20,430 bases of DNA from Botryllus schlosseri. Lineage: Eukaryota > Chordata > Ascidiacea > Stolidobranchia > Styelidae. Made by a program: the position numbers and the translations under genes. Under the pieces are notes generated by a model, which saw only the letters and a program-made list of their open reading frames with translations, searched no databases and was not told the DNA's origin. Of the stretch, positions 1-9,373 are shown in pieces. The stretch lies in the NCBI GenBank assembly GCA_000444245.1, contig ATSW01003545.1, positions 1 through 20,430 on the forward strand, given 5' to 3'. Position 1 is the first letter of the stretch; the number at the start of each line of letters is the position of its first letter.

Positions 1-1195
1 CAACTATGCATTGCTAACGAACGCTACGTTAGCTCAAGCAATACCAATGGCGAGAGGAAGCAGTTTTGTTGACTTTATGCGAATCCGAAAATACCAAGAC
101 TGCAACGGCAAAGACTGCATCCCTAATGCTCAACGTTCAGCCCAGTAGCGATTTTCTGATGATGATGATGGAATAGAAGCATTCACGGCTCTTCCATTGA
201 TAACTTTTNACTCAGAGCGTCCCCTGCATACTAAAATAACCAGCCTGTTCATTCACGGTTTACATTGATACCGGGTTCTAAGCGGTACAAAATGAGGACA
301 GCACAGGCTCATGCTTATTATGGTCGGCGGTATTTACCTCGTCACAAATACACGTATCTAACCACTATTGTTTTATTTTTATAAGTTTCTCACCAGCAAT
401 AAATGCCAATATATTAAGTCATCGAGTACAACAATAATATAATACAGTACAGTGCGAAATAGAAACGCAACACAGGTGTGAACTGTGAACTTATATGACA
501 GCCGAATACTTACATGGAATTGGTAAATTCATAAGGAAATCTTCATTGAATTGCGAAGTAGCCTATATAGCAGCAATGTGTAGGTTCATGAATTTTGACG
601 CGGATAATGGACGTCTGAACTATGTAGCAAGTTCAGAGGTGCATGGTCAAAACAGTCGGCCTCGCTACTGCAGTATGGAACTAATGCCGTCCATTTATGC
701 TCAATTGCAAAGTAGAAGTAGCAATTCTCTCCTACATGTCAAAACTACTGCCATCGCAAGTAGGAAACGAAAGGTGTGAAAATTACTCATGTAAGTAGGT
801 TCACAAAGTAGATATAATCGAAGAATCCTGTAGTTAATCACAAGCGGCTAGTTTCGAAATTGCAACTTCGCGACTACTAACACTACATACAAATCAGTAC
901 AATCTTACATAATATATTCAATCATCGTGACACAAAACGAAATTCATGGGGGTCCCATCACAATTTATCTCATAAGTCACGCGAAGTTATGCCAGCATGC
1001 TGGCGACTTTACAAAACCCGAAATGTAATCAGTAGGTATAGTTTTGCCTAAACATTGTTCAAGTTGAACTGACAGTACGCTAAAATAAACCACTTGAATA
1101 TGTGCTGCAAGTAGGCAAATCCGACTTTGACTATAAAAGGCGACGTATACTGCGTTACTGGCCACCTCTGAGTAAATTAACTATAGACAGTGTCA
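1..1195. repeat. Duplicated block A, left copy (A1)
   Basis: This stretch is homologous, in the same orientation, to about 11661-13400. Shared landmarks in order are the run around gcagttttgttgac (near 60 and 11715), ccattgataac (near 195 and 11860), the ttgataccgg..ctaagcggta segment (near 265 and 12670), gaattgcgaagta (near 547 and 12970) and cggcctcgctac (near 658 and 13070). The left copy lacks the 756-bp hAT element that sits in the right copy, so it is the empty site. Its last part (about 1105-1195) matches 14452-14555, showing that block A ran directly into the 3' flank of the ParB-like gene. No gene is firmly supported here. An ATG-led open stretch at 495-779 keeps frame with its counterpart for about 65 codons only. 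Confidence 0.75.
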
Positions 1196-1213
1196 TGGCG
1201 GTGCCAATCAATT

Positions 1214-1711
1214 CTACAAAATCGTGCAGGACCAGAAAGAATCATTCGGTCGAGGATTTGACATGGAGTCAGCTCGATGTCGAGGACTAATTGCTTCGTC
1301 GATATCCGATATATCGTAAAGTGGATAGCCACCAGACTGAAAGTAGACCCTTGGAGTTGTCAGCCAATTCGGCTTATAGTGCTCCAGTGTATCTCCATTG
1401 CGAACCTTAACGGTACGGCCATCATCGTTTGTGGTAAAGGTTTCTTCATTGAACCTATTACTTGGCGCGACATTTACTCTGATCCGCGACAATTTCCCTT
1501 CGTATTCAGCGACTCGAAACACGTACAGCCGTCTATTGTCGAAGGAGTAGTATTTGTTGTTCTTCTTTACAATGCTAATTCGCGGGATGCTGTCGGCCGA
1601 AATCTTCCCCTGGCTGAGCTGCTCGGCAGTTTCGTTGACATTGCGCCCGTCCTGGAAGGTCGACTTGATGCTGTCTTGCTTGAACCGAATCTCAGATGGT
1701 CTTACATCCAT
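1214..1711 (-). CDS. ParB/sulfiredoxin-like domain protein, copy 1
   Basis: From the first ATG at 1711 the frame gives about 165 residues. The domain opens with MDVRPSEIRFKQDSIKSTF, continues through DGRNVNETAEQL and SIPRISIVKK, reaches the hallmark DNRRLYVFRVAEY near residue 55-70, and ends with FTTNDDGRTVKVRNG and HYKPNWL. The DNRR turn resembles the G-x-H-R phosphate-binding turn of ParB and sulfiredoxin folds; this assignment is from motif memory and tentative. The core is about 74% identical to copy 3 (30 differences in 117 positions, counted by eye), and both copies end in the same NDS..SCTIL tail. The frame stays open upstream to about 1774 but has no ATG there, so a 5' exon may be missing. 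The region matching copy 3's membrane anchor (about 1800-1900) is out of frame here. Copy 1 could be a soluble form or a decaying copy. The 180-residue plus-strand frame over the same bases is antisense shadow. Confidence 0.65.
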   Translation of the reverse strand: MDVRPSEIRFKQDSIKSTFQDGRNVNETAEQLSQGKISADSIPRISIVKKNNKYYSFDNRRLYVFRVAEYEGKLSRIRVNVAPSNRFNEETFTTNDDGRTVKVRNGDTLEHYKPNWLTTPRVYFQSGGYPLYDISDIDEAISPRHRADSMSNPRPNDSFWSCTIL

Positions 1712-1774
1712 GACGGTTGCGCCTGCGGTCTCGATTTGAAAGTAACCTTTAATCAATACAATTTCTTGCCACAA

Positions 1775-2129
1775 TTTTCATCATTTCAATGCACCACAAG
1801 ACTGCCATACAACGCTTAGTACACCAAACGATTCCGGGTTTAAATAATAAACGACGGTGGAGCAATGACACATACAATCCCACATCGTTATAGAAAACAT
1901 CGGTATCGATCAACAACTCGCAAGCAGTGAAGCCGGCGCAATTGACTTTGGAAAATTGATCGCGGAATCGGGTAATCCCCTTGGTCGGTCTTCGTCAGGA
2001 AGAGTTTTCAGCTTGGATTGTGATGTTTTACCGTTATTTAGCATCATCTGAAAATCTGCAATGAATTTCTTCCAGTCATCTTACCTGACCACAAACCTAA
2101 ATGTAGCCTACCACGTATTATTTAGTGCG
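1775..2129 (-). promoter_or_regulatory. Conserved 5' flank of ParB-like copy 1
   Basis: This region aligns with 15240-15545, the upstream side of copy 3, well beyond the coding part. A 23-base stretch at 1961-1983 is identical to 15383-15405, and the segment near 2010 (tcagcttggattgt) is also shared. It probably holds the remnant first exon (about 1790-1905) plus promoter sequence. No core promoter element was identified with confidence. Confidence 0.45.
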
Positions 2130-2312
2130 CAGTGGTTCTCAACCTTTCTGATCTCGCGGATCGGTACAACTTCAAAACGAATGTTGCGGACCGGTTAATG
2201 TTCAAAAATCAAAATAAACCCCAAATTTATTTGCAATATATGTTTGAAACTCAATGTTATATTGGAAACTTCATACAATGCTCAACCGTCGACTGAGAAG
2301 CGAGAATCACTG
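2130..2312. mobile_element. Short hAT-type MITE (183 bp)
   Basis: It begins CAGTGGTTCTCAACC and ends with the imperfect inverse GCGAGAATCACTG. The flanks are a near-direct repeat, atttagtgcg at 2120-2129 and atttagtgtg at 2313-2322. The homologous site near 15570-15600 lacks the insert and reads gtattaaggagtgtgtat, so the boundaries are supported by an empty site. It is too short for a transposase. Its left end is clearly related to the fragment beginning at 5246. Confidence 0.8.
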
Positions 2313-2449
2313 ATTTAGTGTGTATTGTATAATTTATTANCCGCCGACTCATGTGCCAACAGAAGGAGTTTATGAATAATCTAAAATAGTACATTGAGCT
2401 TCAGTCATCAGTTCGATTATTCGAAGTTTCATTCGATGCGATTGTTAAT
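2313..2449. repeat. Duplicated block C, left copy, first part
   Basis: It is homologous to about 15580-15730; shared pieces include gtgccaacagaa, attcagtcat or ttcagtcat, and cgaagtttcat. No coding sequence is seen. The block is interrupted at 2450 by a foldback element and resumes at 3015. Confidence 0.65.
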
Positions 2450-3014
2450 CTATAGATAACTAACCTAAGGATAGATACGCAACACATGTCGTCACGCTTG
2501 CTTGCCCGGAGGAAATTACTGCTCAGCAATCTGAACGCAAAATAATCGCTAATCCTATAGCTGACGATACGCGTGCTTAAATTCAATATAGTTGGTCTTC
2601 TTTGAAAGCGAATGTCGCACTGATTCCGAAAATATACATTAAAATCGAATCAGGACAATGAAACCCACAAAGTTTGAAAATCGGCATTGTCCTGAACAAT
2701 CGCAACCACGCAAGGGTCATTGTTATGGTCATTGTGCTGCGTCGCTGCGATTGCTTAGAACAATGCCGATTTTCAGACTTTGAGGTCTATTTCCAAGGAA
2801 TTCCATTGCCCTGACTGGATTTTAATGTATATTTTTGGAATCAGTGTGGCAGTAGCTTTCAAATAAGATCAACTTTATTGAATTTAAGCGCGCAGGTCGT
2901 CAGCTATGGGATTAACAATTATGTTGCGTTCAGATTGCTGAGCAGTAATTTCCTCCGGGCAAGCAAGCGTGACGACGGGTGTTGCGTATCTATCCGTAGG
3001 TTAGTTATCTATAG
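2450..3014. mobile_element. Foldback (long inverted repeat) element, 565 bp
   Basis: The left arm (2450-2712) and right arm (2738-3014) are near-complete inverse copies; the first 90 bases of each differ at only a few positions. The ends are CTATAGATAAC and GTTATCTATAG. The core spacer is only about 25 bases. The flanks both read TTAAT (2445-2449 and 3015-3019), and the homologous block near 15725 has a single uninterrupted gttgatcttcgatgtc, so this is a true insertion with a short target duplication. TTAA on both sides would also fit a piggyBac-like event. No transposase frame is present, so it is non-autonomous and can fold into a hairpin of about 270 bp. Confidence 0.85.
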
Positions 3015-3190
3015 TTAATCTTAAATGTCCTTTTCAATACCATACCATAGTTGTTGAGGAATACACACCATAGACGAGTGTCAGCTGGAAAGATTCAGGT
3101 AGCCATATTTCAATATCAATATATTATTCCATTGCATACGTGTTGTTGTACGTCCAAGAGTCTCTGGTGAATGTATACTGATTTACTTTT
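3015..3190. repeat. Duplicated block C, left copy, second part
   Basis: It matches 15731-15850 and, more weakly, 11205-11300. All three share a tag of the form cgagtgtcagc, followed by an AT-rich stretch. No coding sequence is seen. The stretch from 3191 to about 3345 shows nothing beyond AT-rich sequence. Confidence 0.5.
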
Positions 3191-3345
3191 ATAATTTCAA
3201 TTTGAATAAAATGTACTGGATGTTCATGTTTTAGTCTCAAAGTTCAAGTTTTGTGTCTTGCAAAACAATTTCCTTTTTGCTCTGATAACCGGTTTTAAAA
3301 TGAAGTTTTTTTTATGCGTATCAATATTCAGAAAACACTTAATGG

Positions 3346-3491
3346 TTAATGACATGTCAAAATAAGTCAAAATTTTGTCAAATTTGTAGCGTTAAGTCAA
3401 AAAATTGTTAAAACTGTTAACAAAGTCAAAAGAATTTTTCCACCTGCACTTCGTTTGTATCGTAAATGTTTGCACTGTCGGTGAACTTATC
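3346..3491 (+). repeat. Inverted repeat, left arm
   Basis: About 146 bases reappear in inverse orientation at 4447-4595, including gacatgtcaaaa, tgtagcgtta, cgtttgtatcgta and tgtttgcactgtcggtgaac. The two arms bracket a segment of about 955 bp containing block D. The motif gtcaaaa recurs many times in each arm. Confidence 0.8.
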
Positions 3492-3504
3492 TTCTGCCCT
3501 TCTT

Positions 3505-3950
3505 TGCGGTGCCAGTGGTAATATGCTACTTGTAAAATGTGTAATTGCGATAATAGAGACACTAACCCGCCTCTGCGAATCCCGCTAATATAGCATTCGA
3601 ATCTACGAGTGGGCCTTCTCGCCTCATCTATTGATTTTCAACCGGATGACCGTGGCTTTTCTACGCATCGAATAAAGAGGAGGAAGTGGCAATAACAATT
3701 CGGCGAAGATGTGACTCAGTCACTGATACGCATTGCGACGTCACCAATTCAAACGACGTGCTGCAAAGTGCAATGTATTCAAAACTTGCGAGTAGGAAGA
3801 GGACTTTTTCTGCCGCCTCAGCAGTCAGCATTGCCAATTAATTTATCGAGAGTTACTCGTAGATGCCAACGAATCGGTCACAAGTAATCGACGTTCAGAC
3901 ATTGTCCTCATCACTGAGATAATATCACTTCTACAAATTACAACTGGCTG
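3505..3950. repeat. Duplicated block D, left copy (D1)
   Basis: It is homologous to 8333-8612, 10888-10916 and 11349-11456. Shared landmarks are gccagtggtaatatg, gtcactgatacgcattg, caattcaaacgacgt, tttctgccg.ctcagc and cttctacaaat. In the right copy the block is split by large insertions, so D1 is the less interrupted form. It begins only about 14 bases inside the left inverted arm, while the right copy has no arms. No coding frame is conserved that I can see. The remainder, 3951-4446, shows nothing recognisable. Confidence 0.7.
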
Positions 3951-4446
3951 CATTCGAGTACACTCATTAGGTCATTTCTACGGCGATTTTTTCAGAGGAT
4001 TTTGACCTTAAAAACTCAATTTTGACAAAATCTTGCCCTCGTGCATGTAAATTAGGTGTTTTCGCTCTTAATGTTAGAATTGTACTACTTATCTTCGTTT
4101 CTGGTTAGAATTGTCTGTCGTTACGAAGCAGTTTTGCCTGAAAAAAATTTTGACTTGAAAATTGAGAGATTTGTAAATAAAAAATCTTTATTTTAACGAA
4201 ATCGGGACCTATGAAGGATTTCAGTAGATACATCACGCATTATGGTAGAAATAAATTGTTTTAGTACACCGAACCAAGAACCAATGCCCACGCAGTCTTG
4301 CTTCAGTTAGGATATTGCGGTACGTTGAGCATAACACCAGGTCAATTTGTTTCATTTGGCCGTTTATGATTTACAATGAGCAGATAATGGGCCGTCTCCA
4401 ATAGTAGCAGGCCTATAAAATAGCCTAAAAGACGTAAAATGTAAAC

Positions 4447-4595
4447 GATAAGTTCACCGACAGTGCAAACATCTACGATACAAACGAACAAACAAACTTT
4501 GACTATGTAATCAATTTTGACAATTTTCTGACCTAACGCTACAATTTTCGACTAATTTTGACTTTTTTGACATGTCAAAAAATCGCCCTAGTCAT
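4447..4595 (-). repeat. Inverted repeat, right arm
   Basis: Inverse partner of 3346-3491, roughly three-quarters identical, starting gataagttcaccgacagtg and running to tgacatgtca and tagtcatta. The whole bracketed unit (about 3340-4597) has the form of a non-autonomous DNA element with long terminal inverted repeats, but no clear target duplication was found. The following stretch, 4596-5145, has no gene I can support. Its 68-residue open frame at 4611-4817 has no recognisable features. Confidence 0.75.
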
Positions 4596-5145
4596 TACAC
4601 TTGCTGACATTTGTCTGACTTGACAAAGTCAGAAAATATAAACGCATTTACATTCTGCAAATACAGGCCCAAGCTGTATTGGCTTTTGATCACAGGTGAG
4701 GCTTGGATCGTTTCTGCCTCACCTCTTCTTTTAAATGTGACAATGTCAATTTTTGCTATTCAAATACTCATTCCGTTGCTACCACATGACTGTATGAAGA
4801 CGGATTCAGAGCAATGAGTAAAAATCGAGTCATCGTAATCGATTAGAAGTATAGAATGGCATGTGGTTAAGCTTATGCAACGTCAAGCCGCGACTTCAAA
4901 ACTGGTGGACAGTAAGCAGGATTGCTGGCGCCACCATCACATTAACAGTGCAATTTAAACATTAGATTAAACGTTTAAACATAATAATAATTTTTGTTCT
5001 CTTGAAATCCAGTTCATGTGGTAATCGAAACTCATTAAACACAATCATTTTGGAGTGCTTTTGCTTAGTCAGATTTTGCTGTAATTGTACANACGTTACT
5101 CCTATTATAGTTTCAGCATTACTTCAAATATATTTCTACGTATCG

Positions 5146-5245
5146 CAGACCTGGGCATTTTACGGCCCGCGGGCAAAATCCAGCCCGCGACGTCGTTCTG
5201 ACCGTTCTGCGAAACCTACTTTTGAGCGTAATCCGTGAACTGAAA
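5146..5245 (+). mobile_element. hAT-type terminal fragment (CAGACCTGGGCA end)
   Basis: The sequence opens CAGACCTGGGCATTTTACGG and continues with GCCCGCGGGCAAAATCCAGC. This matches the well-known hAT terminal pattern of a CAG-CCTGGGCA tip followed by GGCCCGCGGGC. No matching 3' end is seen before the next element end at 5246, so it is truncated. Confidence 0.6.
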
Positions 5246-5400
5246 CAGTGGCTCCCAACCTTTTTAACCCCGCAGACTGGTAGAACCTGCAAACAAATGT
5301 TGCCGACCTATGAACATTCATAAATTAAAATTAACCCTATTAATTTGAGAAGGAAAAGTACACGCGACTCAAATGCAATACTCTGGAAAATTCATTTAAT
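5246..5400 (+). mobile_element. Truncated hAT-type MITE, related to 2130-2312
   Basis: It begins CAGTGGCTCCCAACCTTTTT and continues with a purine- and AT-rich body that aligns with the first 100 or so bases of the MITE at 2130 (shared form: aa.gaatgttgc.gacc then ttaatgttca-like sequence). The right end was not found, and the boundary given is approximate. It lies directly behind the hAT end at 5146. Nothing recognisable lies between 5400 and 5628. Confidence 0.55.
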
Positions 5401-5715
5401 GATGTCTCTTTGACATGAGATATTCATACGTGGTTCTATTGACGTTTCTGCAGGGCAAAGAAGCCAATTCCCGCAAAGGACCACCAACTTGATGGTGATT
5501 GTTATGCAGCATTAGGAATTATATTACGAGGCTGGCGCCATCCTGTGACCATTCCTGAAGAGCGACGCTGGGGTAAACAAACTTCAAGAAACGCAGTTCT
5601 AATAGCACGACTATATTATTTTCACCCGATGGTGCGGTCGAATTGGTATGTCATGTAACAATTATACCACCTACTCTCGTCGATTATGCGAGCAAAGTAA
5701 TTCCCCGCCTCTGCT

Positions 5716-6656
5716 ATGATGTCTTGCCTGACGTGTGGCGTCAATTTCAGTCTTACGCGGAAGCGCTGGGTCATGGAAGCGTACCTGCGACCTTCAGAAA
5801 TATGGTTTATGCAAGACAATATCAGATCTACCTTTCGTGATAAAAACTGATGTAAATATCGCCGCGAAAAATGTATACGAGCGGAAGCTTTCTGCTAGTA
5901 GCTTTCCGATAATTGAAGTTGTCGAAAGGGACAGCAAATACTACTCCCGCGACAACAGGAGACTGTACGTATTTAGGGTTGCCGAGTATCGGGGAGTTAT
6001 ATCTCGGATAAAAGTTAAATTGGTTTCAATTGTAGTCTGGGACGATCTCAGATTTACGACTACCAATGACGGACGAGAATTGTACGTACGCTTTGGGGAG
6101 ACCCTACCGCACTGCAAACCGAGTTGGCTTCCAGCGGTATTTTGCATGTCTGCACACGATGCGGAAATACGCCAAGATCTAATAAGGTAATTTAAAAATT
6201 TTTGTTCACTTTGACTTCACCATATGCTCCCTATGGGACTTGTTATTCTACAAAACACGATACTCTTAGATATATATTATAATGTGTTCTGTAAAGTTGA
6301 AGCTATTCTACACGGCATGTCATTTTAGATTAACATTAAAGCATTCACATGTGTTCAAATTGCATTTCTCATAAATCAGTTTCGAGATGAAATCAAGTGA
6401 ACAGGCGGCGTGGTTTTGTAAGCTAACATATAGCCTGATAAAGTAATTATAGGACGTTGATTATCGCTGTCTGTTTTGCGACCATCGATGTGAGTTTTGA
6501 TTTTACAGAAATGTTGAACAGCTCTGCTCTCACATGACGGACTTTATTTGCAAGTTAGAGGAGCTTCAGAGAAATCTCGAAGATTCTTCGAGGGGGATGA
6601 AGAAAATATTTACAGATCTGGAGGAATATATAGGAGAAGATTCAAGGAAAGAGTGA
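5716..6656 (+). CDS. ParB/sulfiredoxin-like domain protein, copy 2, with spliced C-terminal exon
   Basis: Exon 1 runs to 6186, an intron spans 6187-6508 (gtaatt to ttttacag, 322 bp, phase 2), and the last exon is 6509-6656 ending TGA. Splicing joins AG to A as an Arg codon and keeps frame. The domain opens with LRPSEIWFMQDNIRSTFRDK, then shifts by one base in a run of five A's near 5844-5848, then continues DVNIAAKNVYERKLS, SFPIIEVVERDSKYYSRDN, RRLYVFRVAEY and FTTTNDGRELYVRFGE to HCKPSWL. The 48-residue last exon is rich in Glu, Lys and Leu (KLEELQRNLED, KKIFTDLEEYIGED) and looks like a short coiled coil absent from copies 1 and 3. The start at 5716 (ATGATG) is the earliest ATG after a stop. 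An alternative first exon is ATG 5629 to 5645, spliced to 5751. The orientation is opposite to the other two copies. It may be a pseudogene or carry a base error. Confidence 0.6.
6187..6508 (+). other. Intron of ParB-like copy 2
   Basis: The donor AAG|GTAATT and acceptor TTTTACAG|A give a phase-2 junction that keeps the reading frame open for 48 more codons to a natural stop. Without splicing the frame stops at once (TAA at 6188-6190). Support is sequence logic only. Confidence 0.6.
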
Positions 6657-8332
6657 CTGATTCAAGATATCGAGCTCATGCACGAAATATGCTTCCTTAT
6701 TAGATGCATAATCAGGTCTATGAAGCCCCGTGTTTAATTTTTAAGGGGGCTGAAATACTCGGGAGCGATATGGGGGCGCTGGGCTCAGGGGAGTGGTATG
6801 GGGGACGCTGAAGAAAAATGGCGTTGGAATAGAGGGTGCAGTAGGGATATATGAGTATATAGTATAGAAAAACAGTTCTATATTTCCTCGAGTTCTCATT
6901 GCAAATTAGCATTCGTCAAAATCTGTCAAATCTCTAAATTTTTGCGCCACGCTACGCGCGAAATACTAGACTACAATGTTGCTGGAACATGTTTCCATGT
7001 ATGCAGTGGTTTATTACAATTGATGTAAAATTAAATGCGCGTACTTTAAGATCGCTAATTCCTTGTTAAAATGCTACCATCAGGCTGCCTCGGGTTATTT
7101 TTCACGAATTGTTTCGGACTAGGTATTTTATCCAGCAGCGAACAGAACGAGGCACTTCACCAATTTTAAGAGTGAGAGCCATTCGTACATTAAAGATGCT
7201 TTGAAGCTTTTGGTCATAATGGTTAACTAAATATATTTGTGTTTGAGAGCCACCAATTTAAATCTTCAAAACATTTCTTATCGTATCATAAGCGATGATA
7301 CCGTTTAGCGTTGTGAACCGAAACCTTACAATAAGATTATATAATATGGGTTGCTTTGTGTGGAATAAATTCATGGTAAAGTTAATCGAACAGATGGTAT
7401 GAGCCCGTATCCGCTGGTTGTTATAACAATTTTGATTGGATCTCGAATATAGCGCATGCAATTATTATAGCGGTAATTAGTCGAGTGGTCCTCGGACGCG
7501 ATTCAAGCTATTTCCAATAGTGAAGTCCCAACCCGAAAAGACCGACCAGACTTCGATCGCTTACCCCTTGTTTTCATTACCGTCCTTAAAATATACGGGG
7601 TGCCAGACCCAGGCAATTTTCGAAAGGGGGCTGCAGGAAAAAGGTCAAGAAACCCTGTTAAAATTATAAATCAATCTGGTGAATGTCATTCTCAACGCCC
7701 GATATACGATTGCAAGAATGGCACTCAGGCTTGTCTCGTGCTTTGGCAATGAGTAGCGTCAAGTTTCAGATTCGAATTACGGGGGTAGCAATCGCTGCGC
7801 GCACTTTCTAAACCCCTATCACCCGACTTCCAGAAATCCATCAAGCATTTTGTAGCTAACTGAGCGTATGATTCATCAAATATCCAAGCGATATAGATGA
7901 AACGCGAGGAGTTTACATTTTATTTTTATTAACCAAGCATTGATATTTCCTGATGATCACTTATTGTCGCCACGTCTCAAGTCAGACCCTGAAGACTTAA
8001 ATTCAGTCTGAATCCCCTCTTTTTGCGACGTTGCGTTGCTTGCGACTATGAGTAAGTTCAGAAAAATATAGTTACTTAAAAGACAATTGCATTGTTCATT
8101 TGTTGGAAGTGAGCCACAAGTGAAGGTTTCAGGGGCAATGAAGCAGTGGAAACTATTCTACGAACTGTTTGTGGTATCAATATATACCCACTTCTGCTTT
8201 TAGTGTTCATATGAATTTAGGGAGCGTAAAGAGAGTACAGTTGCTTATGGGGCGCCTTAGAGAATGGGTGATGAGTAGGAGTGGTTCGAACCCCGCAAAA
8301 GGTTCTATGGTTGATGTGATCTCAAACTTTTA
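6657..8332. other. No recognisable gene; G-rich strip and weak tRNA-like promoter boxes
   Basis: I see no supported gene in this stretch. Four short open frames exist but have no features. The strip 6742-6805 is unusually G-rich on the plus strand, with runs of five, three, five, three, four and five G's. At 7477-7487 TAGTCGAGTGG resembles a pol III A box, and at 8282-8292 GGTTCGAACCC is an exact B-box match. No complete tRNA fold accompanies either, so they may be old SINE pieces or chance. Confidence 0.35.
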
Positions 8333-8612
8333 TGCGCCAGTGGTAATATGTTACCTGCAAAATGTGTATTTGCGATATTAGTTACACTATCCCTTTTGCT
8401 AATGTAGTGTTCAATTCTTCGAGTAGGCCTATTCGCCTCATCTATCAATTTTGGAACACACGGCCTATTGTAGGCCTGTGCATTGCATGAAAATAACGAA
8501 GTGGCAATCGCCTTTTCAAGCAAGAAGCGAGTCACTGATACGCATTGTGACGCAACCAATTCAAACGACGTACTGCATCATATCCAAACTCACGCGTGTC
8601 AAGAGTAGGGCC
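8333..8612. repeat. Duplicated block D, right copy, first part
   Basis: It aligns with 3505-3795 from gccagtggtaatatg through gtcactgatacgcattg and caattcaaacgacgt to a gagtagg tail. The alignment then stops at the tip of the element beginning at 8615 and resumes at about 10888. Confidence 0.75.
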
Positions 8613-9189
8613 TACAGTTCGACCGATACAGGAATTTTTAGAAAATACTGATAACATCACCGGTAACCCCGATAACTTTAGCCGATATTCAAAATATATG
8701 GCATCTATAGGTAAAGGCGCATTTCCAAATCTTCAGATCATTTATTGGAACGGCTTTGAAGCCATTGCTACTCTCGGACATGGCATAAACTAGAAAGGCA
8801 GCATCTGAACGCCTGTACGCTGGGGTGGTCAGTTACGATCCACTTGTAATTTTTCAGGGTACTCAAGTACGTTTCGCCTACTCACACTCATAACTGAAGT
8901 GGTTAATGTTTTAAACTGTCTATATTTCCACTACATAGTGTTTTAAGCGAAACTTACTTTTTGCCTGCTTGGGAACCGCTATTTGTACTTGTAATTGAAA
9001 ACTATAGGGCCCTGGCTCTCATATCTGTATCTGTATATCTCGTGTTTTATGTCATTCTTCTCGAACCATGTGACTTACCATTTATCAGCCCGTGTATTTG
9101 AATTATACGCCAGACTCATTTGCGATATCCTGCTGTCTATTCCTGACATATTCACGTACGCTGAACAACCTACTATACTTGAATTGCTA

Positions 9190-9262
9190 ACCAATCGTTC
9201 CATATCATATTTACAATTTTCCATACCATGACAACATTCTTCCATACCATATTTGATACTTT
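9190..9262. repeat. Degenerate ccataccat-rich strip
   Basis: Three spaced copies of ttccata(c/t)cat occur here, and a second richer strip lies at 10564-10680 inside the same large element. The words are irregularly spaced, so this is a degenerate low-complexity family, not a clean tandem array. Confidence 0.5.
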
Positions 9263-9373
9263 TTCATACTTTCGCAGTTCCCCACCCTCTCAGATATTGT
9301 TCTATTTTTGACCTGTGGAATTTTTTCGGAATTTATATGCTGTTTATTTTAGAATGATATGATCAATTTAAAC

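Noticed and set aside
1132-1139. TATAAAAG as a plus-strand core promoter
   Set aside because: No plus-strand gene follows within reach, and the paralogous site near 14489 reads cataaaag. It is likely chance.
1277-1819. 180-residue plus-strand open frame
   Set aside because: It is antisense to ParB-like copy 1, whose minus-strand frame has clear homologs in copies 2 and 3. The plus frame is not kept in copy 3.
4688-4728. Short inverted pair aggtgaggc and gcctcacct as an element end
   Set aside because: Only nine bases pair, with no target duplication or second copy nearby.
8220-8310. tRNA gene or SINE suggested by GGTTCGAACCC
   Set aside because: An exact B box is present, but no paired acceptor stem, anticodon arm or convincing A box at the right distance. 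The A-box-like word at 7477 is too far away.
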